Positions 1 through 12,460 of a DNA stretch of 64,000 nt are shown in pieces (position 1 is the first letter of the stretch; the number at the start of each line of letters is the position of its first letter). The translations under genes were made by a program, and so were the position numbers. This DNA comes from Stercorarius parasiticus (taxonomy: Eukaryota; Chordata; Aves; Charadriiformes; Stercorariidae). Where the stretch lies: NCBI GenBank assembly GCA_013396915.1, contig VWZL01002498.1, positions 1-64,000 on the forward strand, in the 5' to 3' direction. Under the pieces are notes generated by a model. That model was not told the DNA's origin, ran no database searches, and saw only the letters and a list, made by a program, of their open reading frames with translations.

Positions 1-22
1 GAAAAATTCTGTGATTCCGTGA
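1..22 (+). repeat. Possible 3' tip of a CR1 LINE entering from the left edge
   Basis: The first bases contain two imperfect copies of the octamer ATTCTGTG (ATTCTGTG then ATTCCGTG), the short repeat that ends avian CR1 elements. Nothing further left is visible, so this could be chance. Confidence 0.35.
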
Positions 23-2464
23 ACTGTGTGGAAATTTCAGCTGCCTTTTGGGATTACAGGCATCTTACATATATCGTGCATGCCGTGATAATACCACAGT
101 TCTAGTTTCAGAGGCCAGTGTGTCACTTTGCCTCCATGTCCTGTTTGTACTCTTTGAAAAATTGCTGCTTTTTTGCATTTTTAGATGCTTGAATGCATCC
201 TTCCCTTGCAAAACGCCAAGCTGGGACACCTCGTTCTCTAAATATTGCTACTAAATTCAAAAGGTGCTAATCGCTAAATAAAGTACAACTTAATATTACT
301 AAATGAATGAGAGTTTATCCTGCACCTCTTGCAATACAGGAAGCTGCTACAGTGCTGGCTACAAAGATTTCAAAACAAAAGAAACTCAAAAAAACTGAGA
401 ACCATATTGGTACATAACTAAACATAATCCTCCTTATCCACAACAAAACAAAGTAGCTTTTTCATGTCTTATTTTAAAGAAATGGTAAAGAGAACTACAA
501 AGACCCCCTCTCCCAGCACACACACAATAATATTATGTTTTACCCTTTCTGAAGGCTTTGCAAAAAAACAGGGAATGATTCAGTATTACCTGCCATACCC
601 GCAATGTATATATTGCTATTGAAATGGCAGCTTACAGAGCAGACACTCAGACACGCAATAGCGCTGAGGAGTTACTCATATACTAAGTGTGTTTTTCACT
701 TCACATTATCCTGTATGCCACTGTCTAGCACTTAAATCATACTTCATCATTTTGCTCTGTTCAAGTCTGACCCCAGTTTTTAAATGGAAAAATATATTAA
801 GAGAGTCATAATCATAATGCTCCCTCTGGTTCCATTAGCTTTGGAAGAACTGCATTTCATACATTATATGTGACCAAATTAAAAGGCCCAAGTTTTTTGT
901 GTGTGATTCCTAGCTTGCAGAGGCTGGGTATAATTATTTCTTCTAGAGTATTTCATTATGCTATAATTTGCACAATGGTCCAAAAACCTTCCAATGTGCC
1001 AGCAGAATCAAAAACTCCACCACTTTACAGTCAAGTGCAGTGCTGCTGCTCTGCTTGTTTCAGTGTGGGTAGACAATTAGGTAATTAGGGTGGAATTAAT
1101 CCCCACATCCCCAGATTAGGGGTTGTATTAATATATAAAAAGAAACACTGAGATTGGAACATAAACATATTGATCTCATTTCATCAAAAGTCACGAACAT
1201 AATATTGTTGCATATGAAGTAATTATTTTTAAGTGTGCAACTTGAAGTGTTGAAGAGGTTCTACATTAAGACCTTCATACTGAGATTCATCAAACTGTTT
1301 CCTCTGCAGCCTTTGAAAGCAGAAGCTTGTACATGTAAAATTGTCATTGAGTCACAGCCATCTCCATGGACAGAAACAATTTTTATTGTAACAGAAAGTA
1401 CCTTCATATGAAGCATGTTAGTAATGTCACCATTTTAGCTGTCAGATGACATTCAGCTTGATATTTATAAGATGATTTCAGTGACATTTCTGTAAATTGA
1501 CTAACTAATGAACCTGAATAATCAACTGATAGCTGAGATCAAACCCAAACATCTGGAGCATGTCTTCAACTTACATTTATTTTACAAATTGCTATGAAAT
1601 TTTGAAGATTCTAAATAATTTTGTGGTCTGTTTAAATCTTGACTGGATAATTGATATTGCAAAAGCAAAAATTATAAAGGAAAATTCATATCAAATCATC
1701 ATAGAATTTGTGCACCTGGGCTCACCATTCACTTCTTACAGAATGGGGCTATCTTGTTCTTCACACCATGAGTGTTTTTAAATAGCTTATAATAAAGCTG
1801 AATGATTTCTCTGCTCCCAGATTAAATTGTGCTTTCTTGAGATTGGGTGAATTCAGAATTCCCATTTTCAAGAAATTGGTTGAAATGGAAAAGATAACTA
1901 TTATGAAATAGTACCAAAGAAAAATACCAAAAAAGAAACTCTAACTTATTTGAGTTGTCAAACCAATTACTTAAGCTCTCATATCAGGAACTTTTGATGC
2001 AATTTCAGAATTTCCCATTATATTCAGAAAATAATGCCAATTATTCTGCATTGTTACCTTTTGCTGGATGTAGAAAATAAATGCTCAGGGAAGCATTTCA
2101 TATTTCATATGCTGAAGTGTGTAATTTCAATTATATTTTATATTAATGTTATGAGTTCATGTATTACTTACTCTGCAAGTATCATTTTAAGGATGTCCTG
2201 ATCTGCAAAATTAAAACACATCACTGCAATGATTTGCTGTCATTCATTCTTGCTCTTGTTATAGCATGGCTAACATCAGCATTACAAGTCATTACATCTA
2301 TGGTCTTGAATACGTTTATTCAGATATACCTATTTTCTTTTTTCTTTTGGAAGTGTTGGAAGCTAAATATATCACTTACCATTATAATCTTTTAAAGAAA
2401 TGCAGTCACTTTTAATAATTTAAAGAAACTTGATATCTCTTCAGCACTTGCCTCAAGCTCTATT
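23..2464. other. Intergenic DNA, nothing recognised
   Basis: AT-rich sequence with only short open frames (under about 80 codons) that lack domain-like composition or splice context. I recognise no repeat family or RNA gene here. Confidence 0.6.
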
Positions 2465-2480
2465 CCTTCCTTCCTTCGTC

Positions 2481-2541
<61 letters not shown>

Positions 2542-2545
2542 TTTG
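2465..2545. repeat. (TTTC)n microsatellite
   Basis: A few CCTT units are followed by about 15 near-perfect TTTC units, giving a pure pyrimidine tract on the + strand. It is probably length-polymorphic and a likely spot for assembly error. Confidence 0.95.
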
Positions 2546-5500
2546 ATTTGGGAGATTGTAATTCTCTAAAAGCTTCACTTTTGTGCTTAGAAGCACATTG
2601 TTTCTAAAATCTGTAGAAGAGCAAAGAACAGGGAGATTTCCATCTCAGAAGAGGTTTTTTCCAACTCAGAAGAGTTGTCTTCTTCAACTGAACTAGTCAT
2701 CTGAACTCCTTTCTAACTACTGAAGATCCAGTCATCACATCCTAGAGCAGGACAGGTGGACCATGCCCTGAAAGTGTCTGTTTCCTCTCAACTGAATATA
2801 AAAAGAGGTTAGGATGACTTGATCTCACAGAGACCTCTTGCTGTTGCCATCCAAAGTTAGGGGAGATGAAGCCCTCCCAAATCCCCTATCCCTACAGAAG
2901 CAATAATAGAGCCACTGGAAACCGTAAGCTTGGGCTGTGAAGAAAGAACAGCCTGCTTAAAAAAACACATGGGGAAAGATTTGTTTCTGATGAGGCAGCC
3001 TAGAAACAGTAACACTATCAGGTATCTGGCATTTGGTTCCTATTACAGGGAACAGTAAGGACAGGTCAGTGCTACAACCAAGAGAAATTAATTTCCTTAC
3101 AGGAAGTGTACTGGCTGTCTTTTTAATTACTTCTGTTTCAAATGCTTTACATTTTATGACTTTGAAAATATGAACTCCATTTTTATAGTTCAGTGGGTGA
3201 TCATGCGTCTATCTAGACTGGCAACTAGGGTGTTATATCTAGAGTGTCTTTTTCAAGGGGGAACCCCCCCCGCCAAACCTCACAGTATTTTGGTAAACTT
3301 AAAGTTCAGTTGGTATTTTCGTTCATATTGTCATTCTATAGAATAATCTGTATCAGGAGAGAATTTTTAGGGGATCCCCCCCAAACCAATTTGCATGATC
3401 ATACTGGAATGCAGCTGCTTTTCTGTAATCACCGTCATTCTTCTTGCACCTAAGTTTGTCCCAAAGGTGCAGTAGCTGCCTCAACATACCAGATATACCC
3501 AGAGAGAAAGAAGTCCTTGAGTAAAGAGAAGAGGCTCAGACGTCCTCGTGACTTGGTATGTTTTTTATAGGGGGTGAGCAAGATTTTCTGAATATACTGA
3601 GAAAACTTTTTTGCAGGAATACTTGTACCACTTTGGACAAGAATGAAATGTCTGATCAAAACCACCTGGCCTTCTCCCAGGAAGCCAAAAGTCACAGCTT
3701 TCTGGTGTGAAGTAGGAAACCAAAGTCCAAACCTGCACTCTGCCCACTGCTGACCAACACCTGTGTTGGAGTCACACCTCTCTTGTGATTGCCCCATCAT
3801 CTGGTCTAATGGCTATTGAGGAAAGGATCTCTCATTCTCTCCTGTTGTAGTCATTCAATGTTATATAAATAGTTAATTAGCCATTGAAATAGAGACTTGA
3901 GCCTTGACTGCCATATCTCAGGTGAACACTGTAGCACTCAGGGTACAGAGCCAGTCTCTGACCCAATGAATATTTCACTTATTCAAAGTGGAACTACTCC
4001 AACAGAAGAAGAGGAGAACAAAAGAACAAGAGAAAGACTGAAAAGCTGCTCATTAGTTTAACACTGTCCATGCTGGGGCCAGAAAAATAAAGTCTTTTAA
4101 TGAAGAATATAATATGTAATAATGAAATTAAATACTGACCACAAGGTATATATATAGAGGAGGAAGAAGGCAGGGTAGATTCAGTTTAATCCTCACTTTG
4201 AAAGATTGGCAATGTAAATTACAGAGAATTTCCATTGTAAATTTTTAATGACGTGTTTAGAAAAGTGTCCTGAAAAGACAGAAAGCTCACCAGTTTCTTA
4301 CTGAAACACACAACAGACCAGTTGAGGGTGATTAAGTTTAGATCTACCCCAAAGACACCTGCAATTTACGTTAATGGAGTAATTTGCAGTCATAAGTTGT
4401 TTGTCTCTGCATGGACTGACAGCAGAGTGGAATAGGATGGGACACACCCCTTTTTATGGGTGTAGTTGATTTTTGTTGGCAGTGACAAAAGAAGACTTAC
4501 GAATCTTATATTCTTTTCCAGTCTCTGAAAAGGAAGTGTCTTTTAATTGGAACAGCTTCTTCTTCCTATTGCTCCAAGACCTGAACTCTTTTCTGCTCTC
4601 CCTTCAGTCTGTTCTCATCCAGTCCTGTTCACTTCTCATTCTTCATCACCATCTCATACTCCTCTACAAGCCTCTCCAGGCTTCTGAGACTCTTACCCCA
4701 GTAAATCCCCATGTCATTGGTTTAGACTGCCAGTTTCCCATTTGCCTGTTTTTTGGTTTTTTTTAGTCCATGCTTTCCTATTCCACTGTGCTCTTCTGGC
4801 TCATTATCTTTGTCTGCTAATGGGATAGATGCCTGGGAAACCACATAAGCACAGGGCAAGCTTGCAGTCAACCTGCAAGTTTCCCAGTAAATACTCTCAG
4901 CTCTCAGTACGACTCAGCCTAGAATTCCATGTGTCTTATTATTTATTGGGTATCAACAGATTTCACATAGGACAGGATCAGCTTCAAGCTCAGCCTCAAC
5001 TCTTCCAAAGCATAGATAATCATAAAGTTCAGCTTTGTCCCTGTGTTCTCAGGTTGAAAAGAAGATGCTCACTTATTTTGTGGAGGTAGCTCTTGTGAAG
5101 TCTTGGCAATCCTGGTAGCTGTCAGATACTCGAGCACACTAGGGAAAGTAGAATCTTCACATTTTTTAGTTTCAAAATGCAGATTTCTCTACTGAGCATG
5201 AGCAATCTGTAATTTTATAAGAATTTGCAAGTCTTACAAGAAGGAAAAATTTACTCGCTAAATCTTTTGTTCCATGCAAGATGGACAATTTCAGAACAAA
5301 TTGCTGGAGATGTGCAAAGCTACAGTAACTGGGGAAAAAAAGTCTATATTGGAAAGTATCAGCCTGCCCTGTTAACTGTGCTGCTCTCTGCCCTGCCTCA
5401 CAATCTCCTAACCTATAGGGCACAACACTTGTAGCACAATGAATTAAATATCTCTATGTTCTCATCAAACTAGATATTTGAAATGTTGTATACATGTTTG

Positions 5501-6995
5501 CTATAGACAAAACCAACATTGTACCACCATACTAGGAATGCAGATTACTCTACTTCCTTCTCTTGACACTTGGATGTGTTGGATGCACGCAACAGCTTGA
5601 CTTTCTCCTGCCACCTCCTGTGATCTCTCTTCTTTCTGCTCCCGTCACTCAAAGCTCAGGAATGAGGCAAGTCCCTTTCACTGGGGACTTAAGGCTCTTG
5701 CACCAAGCTCCATCCTTCAGCTTGTGATGTAGGAGACACACTTGAGTCTTAGATTTGGTCATAGCAGTTTTGAATCCTGGCCACTTCAGTTGATGTTTCA
5801 TGGATGGGAGACTACACCTAACTCTGTGTTCCTACAAAACATCTGCTGAGACTGGGGCTAATACGGAATCAGTGTTGAAACCAAGGAGCTTCATCAGATC
5901 CAGCAACCCTCACCATCGTCACCCCACTCTGCAGGAGACACTTCATGTACTGACAGTATAGACCATTAGGGCCTTCTAGACCATTTATGAGAAATGTAGA
6001 CACAGACAGGGCATGCTGGTGTTTATGCTGATGTCGTGAAGGAGCATAATATATTAATCCTGAAAAAAATGTCACAGCTAGTAACGGATACATTTTCTGG
6101 GGGGAAATTCTTTTCAATAATGGCTTTCATCACAAATTTTGCAACTCTGTTCTCCCAGCTTTCTGAATTATTTTTTCTAACATGTTCTCATCCCTCACAT
6201 CTCTGCAATAGCTCAATTAATCTTTTTGTAAAGCCTTATAATTTCAAGCAAAGTCTGTTTCCACAAGTATACCCCCTATTACTGTTTATTGCAACCTGCA
6301 TATCAAACCCGTGCAGCTAACAGAATAGTGTACTTACTTTTAGCCCCCCTCCCATACATGCAATTGCATGTGGAGAAGCAGCAATTTAAGGATACAATGG
6401 ATTTTTGTCCACTTCTACAGAAGCCTGTACAGCTAGCTAGTAAACAGAAAGCTTTAAACTATGTATGACTTGTATAAATTAATCACACTAGCAGTCTTTA
6501 GGATGTATGTTTCTTACACTGGAAAATCAAAATGTATTAAATTACTACCAGTATGAAACACTGTTTGCAGTCCACAGTCTGATAATATTTTATTTCGTTT
6601 AAAAAAATAAATAAAACCACACCAAAAACTAAGCCAAATTCACCCAATAGCTCAGTGGGTCTCAACTACAGACTTACAATCAGTGGTGTTCTACCAAGGG
6701 AGAATATGGCCCACACCTTTAATTTTGTTTGATATTAGCAATTAGCTAATATAATATTCCATATGAAAGGATATTGCTTACATTAACAGAAACATATTGG
6801 GTAAAAAGAAAGAAAAATGGTTAGCAGAAGTTAGGAAAAATATGAACCAGAACATTTGTTCTTCAGATTTGGACAGTGATGGCTTATCACAATTATGAAT
6901 AATTCCTTACAGTTTTTTATCACTTTCTGCCCCAGAAGCTAAATTAGTTTTACAACTATTAATTGAATTGTCTAACTTCACTACACACTGGGAGA
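2546..6995. other. Intergenic DNA, nothing firmly recognised
   Basis: Unique-looking AT-rich sequence. A 116-codon minus-strand frame at 3450-3800 has no recognisable similarity and is treated as chance. A weak 5S-rRNA-like stretch near 5,730-5,870 is discussed in the findings. No genes are supported. Confidence 0.55.
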
Positions 6996-7148
6996 TAGAA
7001 AGGATTATTAACTCCACTTTATAGATAAGGAAACTGAGACAGGGAGAGGAAACGATTAGCTGGAGGTCACATGGGGAATCAGAGGCAGATAAATCCCAGA
7101 TCTCTCCATCCAATGCATTAAGCGCTGAACATTGTTCCTTCTCCACAC
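6996..7148 (-). repeat. MIR SINE (ancient tRNA-derived SINE)
   Basis: The + strand reads as the reverse complement of MIR. It has a segment like 'actttatagataaggaaact' followed by gagacagggagagg, then ggtcacatgggg, then caga-rich sequence and a 'cattaagcgctgaac' end, all in MIR order. The central core and the conserved '(a/t)gaggaaactgag' block are clear, although divergence is high. MIR activity predates amniote radiation, so its presence in a bird is expected but such copies are usually badly eroded. The element therefore lies on the minus strand. Confidence 0.78.
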
Positions 7149-10100
7149 AAACAGGCATCAGAATGAGACACATTTCAAAGAGAAACAATTAAAGCAACAT
7201 TTCATCAAACATAAAAGCTTCTGAAATTCATCCTATGCTGGTGATCCCAAACGTTGTTCTCTTTTGTCTCTGTCACATTGTTTTAAGTGCAGATTATCCC
7301 TCCTTCCTTGCTTCCCACACCATTAGGCCAGCATGTGCAGCACATGCACTCACATCACTGCTGTAGCCCTCCTGAAAATATCTGCCCTACCTACGTACTG
7401 TACGCTGCTTTGTATGCACGTAATCACCATTTCCATTGTAATAAGTACAAAAGCTGGTCGTTCCTGAGCACTCAGGGTAAGTGAAGTATATGTCTGCCTC
7501 TCCAATGAGACCAGTCTTTACATCATACAGATATAGGATGTTTTTTCTTCTAAGAAGTTAATGGGCAAGTTCATAAATAAATTTTGCAAGGTTTAACTCT
7601 CTGAGAGGATGGGGGGTGGGTTAATAATAAAGCAAATACCTCATATTTCTGAGATTTGTTTGGCCTGACCTCACTCACAGGCTGGGTGTCTAGGAAAGAT
7701 CTAGCCCACTCACCTTGTACAGCACATTTGCAATTTCAGCTATCACCACTCTGAATAAGGTATTTGATTAAACTAATTAAAGTGGTGTTTATTAGCTGAC
7801 AGCCATTAATAAGTGAGCTGGTTAAACACTTGCCACAGTGTATCAATCAACAGATTAGAATTTTCTTTATTATACTTTAAGCCTACACGTCTTTGTTATA
7901 ATTACCTTAGTACTTAGATCTAATCCTGAATTTCTGTAAATCAACAGACATGTTGCCATTAATTTCCACAGGAAAAACATTAGGATCTCTATGAAAAACA
8001 TTTTATAAAGCACTGTATGTGAGTGAATCAGGTCTCTATAAGATAATAGTTTTGAAGCAACTTTAGTTTCTGGCTTTAGCATTTCTCTGCATACTTTTTT
8101 CTCCACTTAATACTTGTACAGAAACTATTTGCTCCATTTCTAACAGAGTGAATGAAGTCTCATGATTTTAGTTTACCAGTGCAGATCCATACTACTAAAG
8201 AAGAAAACAGAATTATTATATAGCAAACATTAGGGCAGAAGTGCCCAGATTCACATAAAACAAAAGAGAATGCTTCAAGAGGTAGCATTAACTATTCAAA
8301 AAACCTTGTATGAGCTACAACATTTTCATTGTTAAAAACCTTTCTTAAGTTCTTTTGTGCAAGTTCGTAAAATAAAGACTTTCTAAATGGCAGCATGGAT
8401 CAAAAAATCAATGTATTTTTAAAATAATTCTTAATAACTGCTAATTCAGTATAGAATTAGCCTTAAGAATTTTTCAAAATTAAATAAACAATATGTTTGA
8501 AACTAGAATTCAAGAAAATGCCATTAGATAAAAGCAAAAAGACTTAATAATCATTACTGACACTACAACAGTTGTCTCTGCCCATTACTTTCTGTAATTA
8601 TCCATAGTTTTCTACTGAGTAGTCCTGATGTCTCTTACAAGGCCTAGAACATGAATGCATTCCAATTTACCTATGGCATTCCATAGCTAAAAGGCATAAT
8701 GCGTTAAATTTTAATATTTGATCTTATATTTTGTTGGAGCAAACCACAATGTGTAAAGAATGATAGGTGAGTATTTGAAAAATAGACAAAGTGAGTTTAG
8801 TTTATAATAAGACTTTTTAAGGGTATCTAAGAAACAGAATTTATAATGGAAGTCTTTTGTCTTCTCAATGACAGCTATAATAACCTTTCTTAAACACAAG
8901 CCCACATATTTAGACTACAGCTGTAGGCCATTAAACACCTGTGACCTTCTCCCATGAGCTGCTGAAGATCTTTGAAAATTAGTCTTTACCAAATGACAAC
9001 TGTGTAGTCAAAAGAACAAAACAAAACAAAACCCAACAAAACTAACCAACCAACCGAATAAACAAACAAAAAAACCCACCCCCAAACCAACCCCAAAACT
9101 CTGGAATGAAGCACTGCCCCCCTTCCAAGGTGCAGTGCCTTGATTTTCCAGGCTGGAAGAGTGAACGCTGGCTTAGAAGCACAGGTAAGTTCTTCCACCA
9201 GTGGTATTCTACAGGGGGCAAATTTGCTTGGTGTGCGATCTCATTAAATGCCTGGGGCTGTGTGAGGGTACTGGATTGTCACGTCTGCACACAGACTAAT
9301 TTGCAAACCCACCTGCAGAAATTCTTATAATTCTCATCTTCACCTCCCAAGTCCCATCGCAGAGGCTTGGTCTGCCTCGCCTACATTTTAAATGCCAAGA
9401 ACTGAACGTTCTGCCGCAAAATCAAGGCTACAACTGCATCTATATTAGTGCTGTGTTTTGAGGCAATGCAAATCCCAACAGTCCTCATTTACTGCACACT
9501 GGTGCAGACTGCAGAACAGTGTTTATACTAACTGGGTTTCCTTTCAGAGAAATCTAACCTGATGGCTGTGCTCCATATGGCCACCAATAGCACTTCATTC
9601 CCTGGTGGGGACACATGAGCCTGGAACACTGCTTGCTGCTTCAGGGTGCGTCTACGTGACGGCTAGTCAGGTCAGATCACAAATGTGCATTTGAAGCAGA
9701 TCTCCTGGCTGCCCCACTCACTCTTTGATTCACACTGCAGAGGGATCTCAGAAAGCCTAAACTGGATTCCTTGTAGCTGAAACTAAACTGGAAAATGTAC
9801 TCCAAGAGTTTCTCCTAATGCGCTGCAGCTACATTCAGTACATAAGACATTCAGTACATAAGACTAGATGAGATCTGATTCCAAGTAAACCCTCTGAAAC
9901 ACATATAATGTGGTCCTCAGCACCAGCTACTCCACTCTGCAGGCCTGCTTTTCTTGCAGCACACTGCTTGCTAACTTAAACATCCTCAGATAGCCTCTAG
10001 TGTGATGATGATGGTTGTGGTCATTCAGGGGACCAAATTGAAACTGCTCCAAAGTAAAACCTCTGAGCTCCACATAATGTAGATGTACAGGCCTCAGTAC

Positions 10101-11885
10101 TGGTTACTTCATTAACTGTTCCTTTTATTGCACCAAATTACTTGCTAATGTGGACATAGCAGAGTGCTCTTTGCCGTTAGACAGTGGCCTCTGATGCTCA
10201 GTCATGCTAACCAGAGGACAGATATTTTAGCCCTTTTAAAAATATATGCAGTTTTATCACATTTGTTACACCTGAACACTTATGTTGATCTCTCTGTTGC
10301 TTTAACTCTATGGCATTACTGATGGTGAGGCTGCAAGCAGGGAGAGGTGCCACCAAGTAGACCCTGAAATGGGCTGAGAAGGGCTGTTGGTTTTCATAGC
10401 TCTGCTCGGTTAAGACTTAAATTCCATCATACGGCTTTTACTGATGGTTTATTTAAATCCTACAAATGCAGTTTTATTTTATTAATGTGCTCTGTATCCG
10501 ATTAAATTTTGTGTATTTTTTTATCTCTGTATATCACCTAGCATTAAAAGTAGAGTTACTGGAATATAAATAAATACATAAGTGAACTCAAATCCACTAT
10601 AATTCTGCTATTCTGATTCTGATTTCATGCTAACATTAATCAGAACTGAAACAACTGAAAAAAATCAGGTATGCTTCCAGAGTTTGTATTAGTGCACTTG
10701 ATAGATAGTATCAGAAGGTCGTCCTCTAACAGCATAGCAACTTCTGCTGTTGCAGATTGCAAATACCAAAGTAAAGAGGAAATCACGACAGAGCCTAAAA
10801 TTAATCTGATGCAAAGCCCAAGACATATCCTCGATGGTCCTTGTCAAAAGGGAACATGAAAGATTTGACCAAGTGTTATTGGTCAGAATTTAAAAAGTGG
10901 AAATGAAGGTTTCCACATATCTCTGACTTCTGCCTTGTGATTTCAGTCTGCAATAAATTAACCTACAAAAGAAAATAAATTGTGGCAGGACTACAGACAC
11001 AGATCAAGGCTGCTTTAGATTAAGTTCTCTGTATACATCATGGATCTGTGCCATCTGTTTTGTATTGAAAAAGAATAATATTTTAAGGCACATTTATTAC
11101 AATATATTAAGACTCTTAAGAGCTCACATACTCCTTTAAAATATATATTGAAATTAAAGACAAAGTCCTACAGTGGAAAATGAGGGTTCTCAGCATCTTT
11201 CAAGAGACATTCTACAATTTCATGATAGCACTGTAAATGAAAAACAAGCCTAATATATATGATTCTTGCCTGCATCCTGTAAAAATAATCACCATTACTT
11301 ATACTGTGCTATTCACATATTTTACACATATATCCTGTAAGTTACAAAGAATAAATCATTCATAATATTCACTGATAAATTTGTTATACAACTATATGGA
11401 GAACTTTATAAAAACAAAGTATTGATTTCTTTCCAGTCATGGGTGGACTGAATTTTCATATACTAGACTTCAGATAAACTAGATTTGAAATACATACAGC
11501 TTTTTATTCATGCACTGTATATGAAATCCATGCACTTTTTTTTTGTTGGGGTTGTATAACTTTTATTCAGATTTCACAATGCCCTTGCACTGTATGCCTC
11601 AGTGAATTAATTACTTTTGGGTTTTGTTAGCAAAAAAAATAATTGAAGAACAACCACATATTATCCTTGATCACTGCAGTTACACTTTCCTTTATACAAT
11701 TTAAACTACTCAGGCATGCTTGGAGAACTCTCAGTTGCCCGTTTAAATGAGTTATCTAAGATCATGATAGATATAAAAAGGCCCTAATGGTATCTGGGAT
11801 TTTTTAATGGTTCCTAGAAACCTGACTTACAAAGACCACTTCTTTGCAGATTCCCTGTTCTCTGGCTCTGACTACCAGTGCAGCA
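7149..11885. other. Intergenic DNA with low-complexity patches
   Basis: The stretch at 9009-9098 is an A/C-only-like tract (runs of caaaa, aacc and accccc). A perfect 16-bp tandem duplication lies at 9831-9862. Two diverged copies of a block of about 100 bp may lie at 9,880-9,982 and 10,050-10,160. No gene is recognised. Confidence 0.55.
9831..9862. repeat. 16-bp perfect tandem duplication
   Basis: The unit acattcagtacataag occurs at 9831-9846 and again at 9847-9862 without a mismatch, indicating a recent slippage or duplication event. Confidence 0.95.
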
Positions 11886-11889
11886 TCAA

Positions 11890-12460
11890 TGCTAATGCCT
11901 TACCAGGCTGCATTAGCTGCAGCATAGCTGGCTGGCTGACAGAAGTGAGCAGTTGCCTCTATTTGACACTCATGTCCAGTTTTGGCAACTCCAGTACAAG
12001 AAAGACATGGGTGTACTGGACCAAGTCCTGCAGACAGTCACCAGGATGTTTAAGGGACCAGAAACATAACATACAAGGAGAAGCTGAGGTATCTGGTTTT
12101 GTTCAGATGGCTGAGTGGGAATCCAGTTGCTGCTGTGGGAATCCAGTTGCTGCTTTGAACTGCCTAACTGGGCTTACAGAAAGGATGAAACAAGACTCTT
12201 CTCAGAGCTGCACAGGGAAAGGACAAGAGACAACAGTCAGGTTGCAACAAAGATTCTGAGTGGACACAGAAAAAAAATTTCTCTGTGAGGGTACTTAAGG
12301 ACAGGAACAGGTTGCTCGGAAAGGGCAGGAATCCATCCTTGAAGATACTCAGAATTCAGCTGGGCTGCCCACTGCAACCTGAAAGTTGGTCCTGCTTTGA
12401 GCAAGAGACTGGATTTGATGACCTCCAGAAGTACTTTCCAACTAAATTCTAAGCCTATGT
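11890..12460 (+). mobile_element. Decayed CR1 LINE, 3' part
   Basis: Order and wording follow a CR1 3' half: a 'gcattagctgcagcatagc' block, then 'ttggcaactccagtacaaga'/aagacatggg (the CR1 'pal-QYKKDM' region), then 'caggaacaggttgctc', 'atccatccttgaagata', and the terminal 'gatgacctccagaagtac'/tttccaac. A 150-codon frame over it (11807-12259) is a relic of the CR1 ORF2 C-terminal region mixed with flank and is not a gene. It is much more diverged than the CR1 copies at 27.3 and 55.4 kb, so it is an older insertion. It contains a private 20-bp tandem duplication. Confidence 0.85.
12115..12154 (+). repeat. 20-bp perfect tandem duplication inside the CR1 relic
   Basis: The unit gtgggaatccagttgctgct is present twice back to back (12115-12134 and 12135-12154). 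It is not a standard CR1 feature and arose after insertion. Confidence 0.93.

Noticed and set aside
3450..3800. 116-codon minus-strand frame
   Set aside because: An overlapping second frame covers the same bases and neither shows a motif; chance openness is the simplest explanation.
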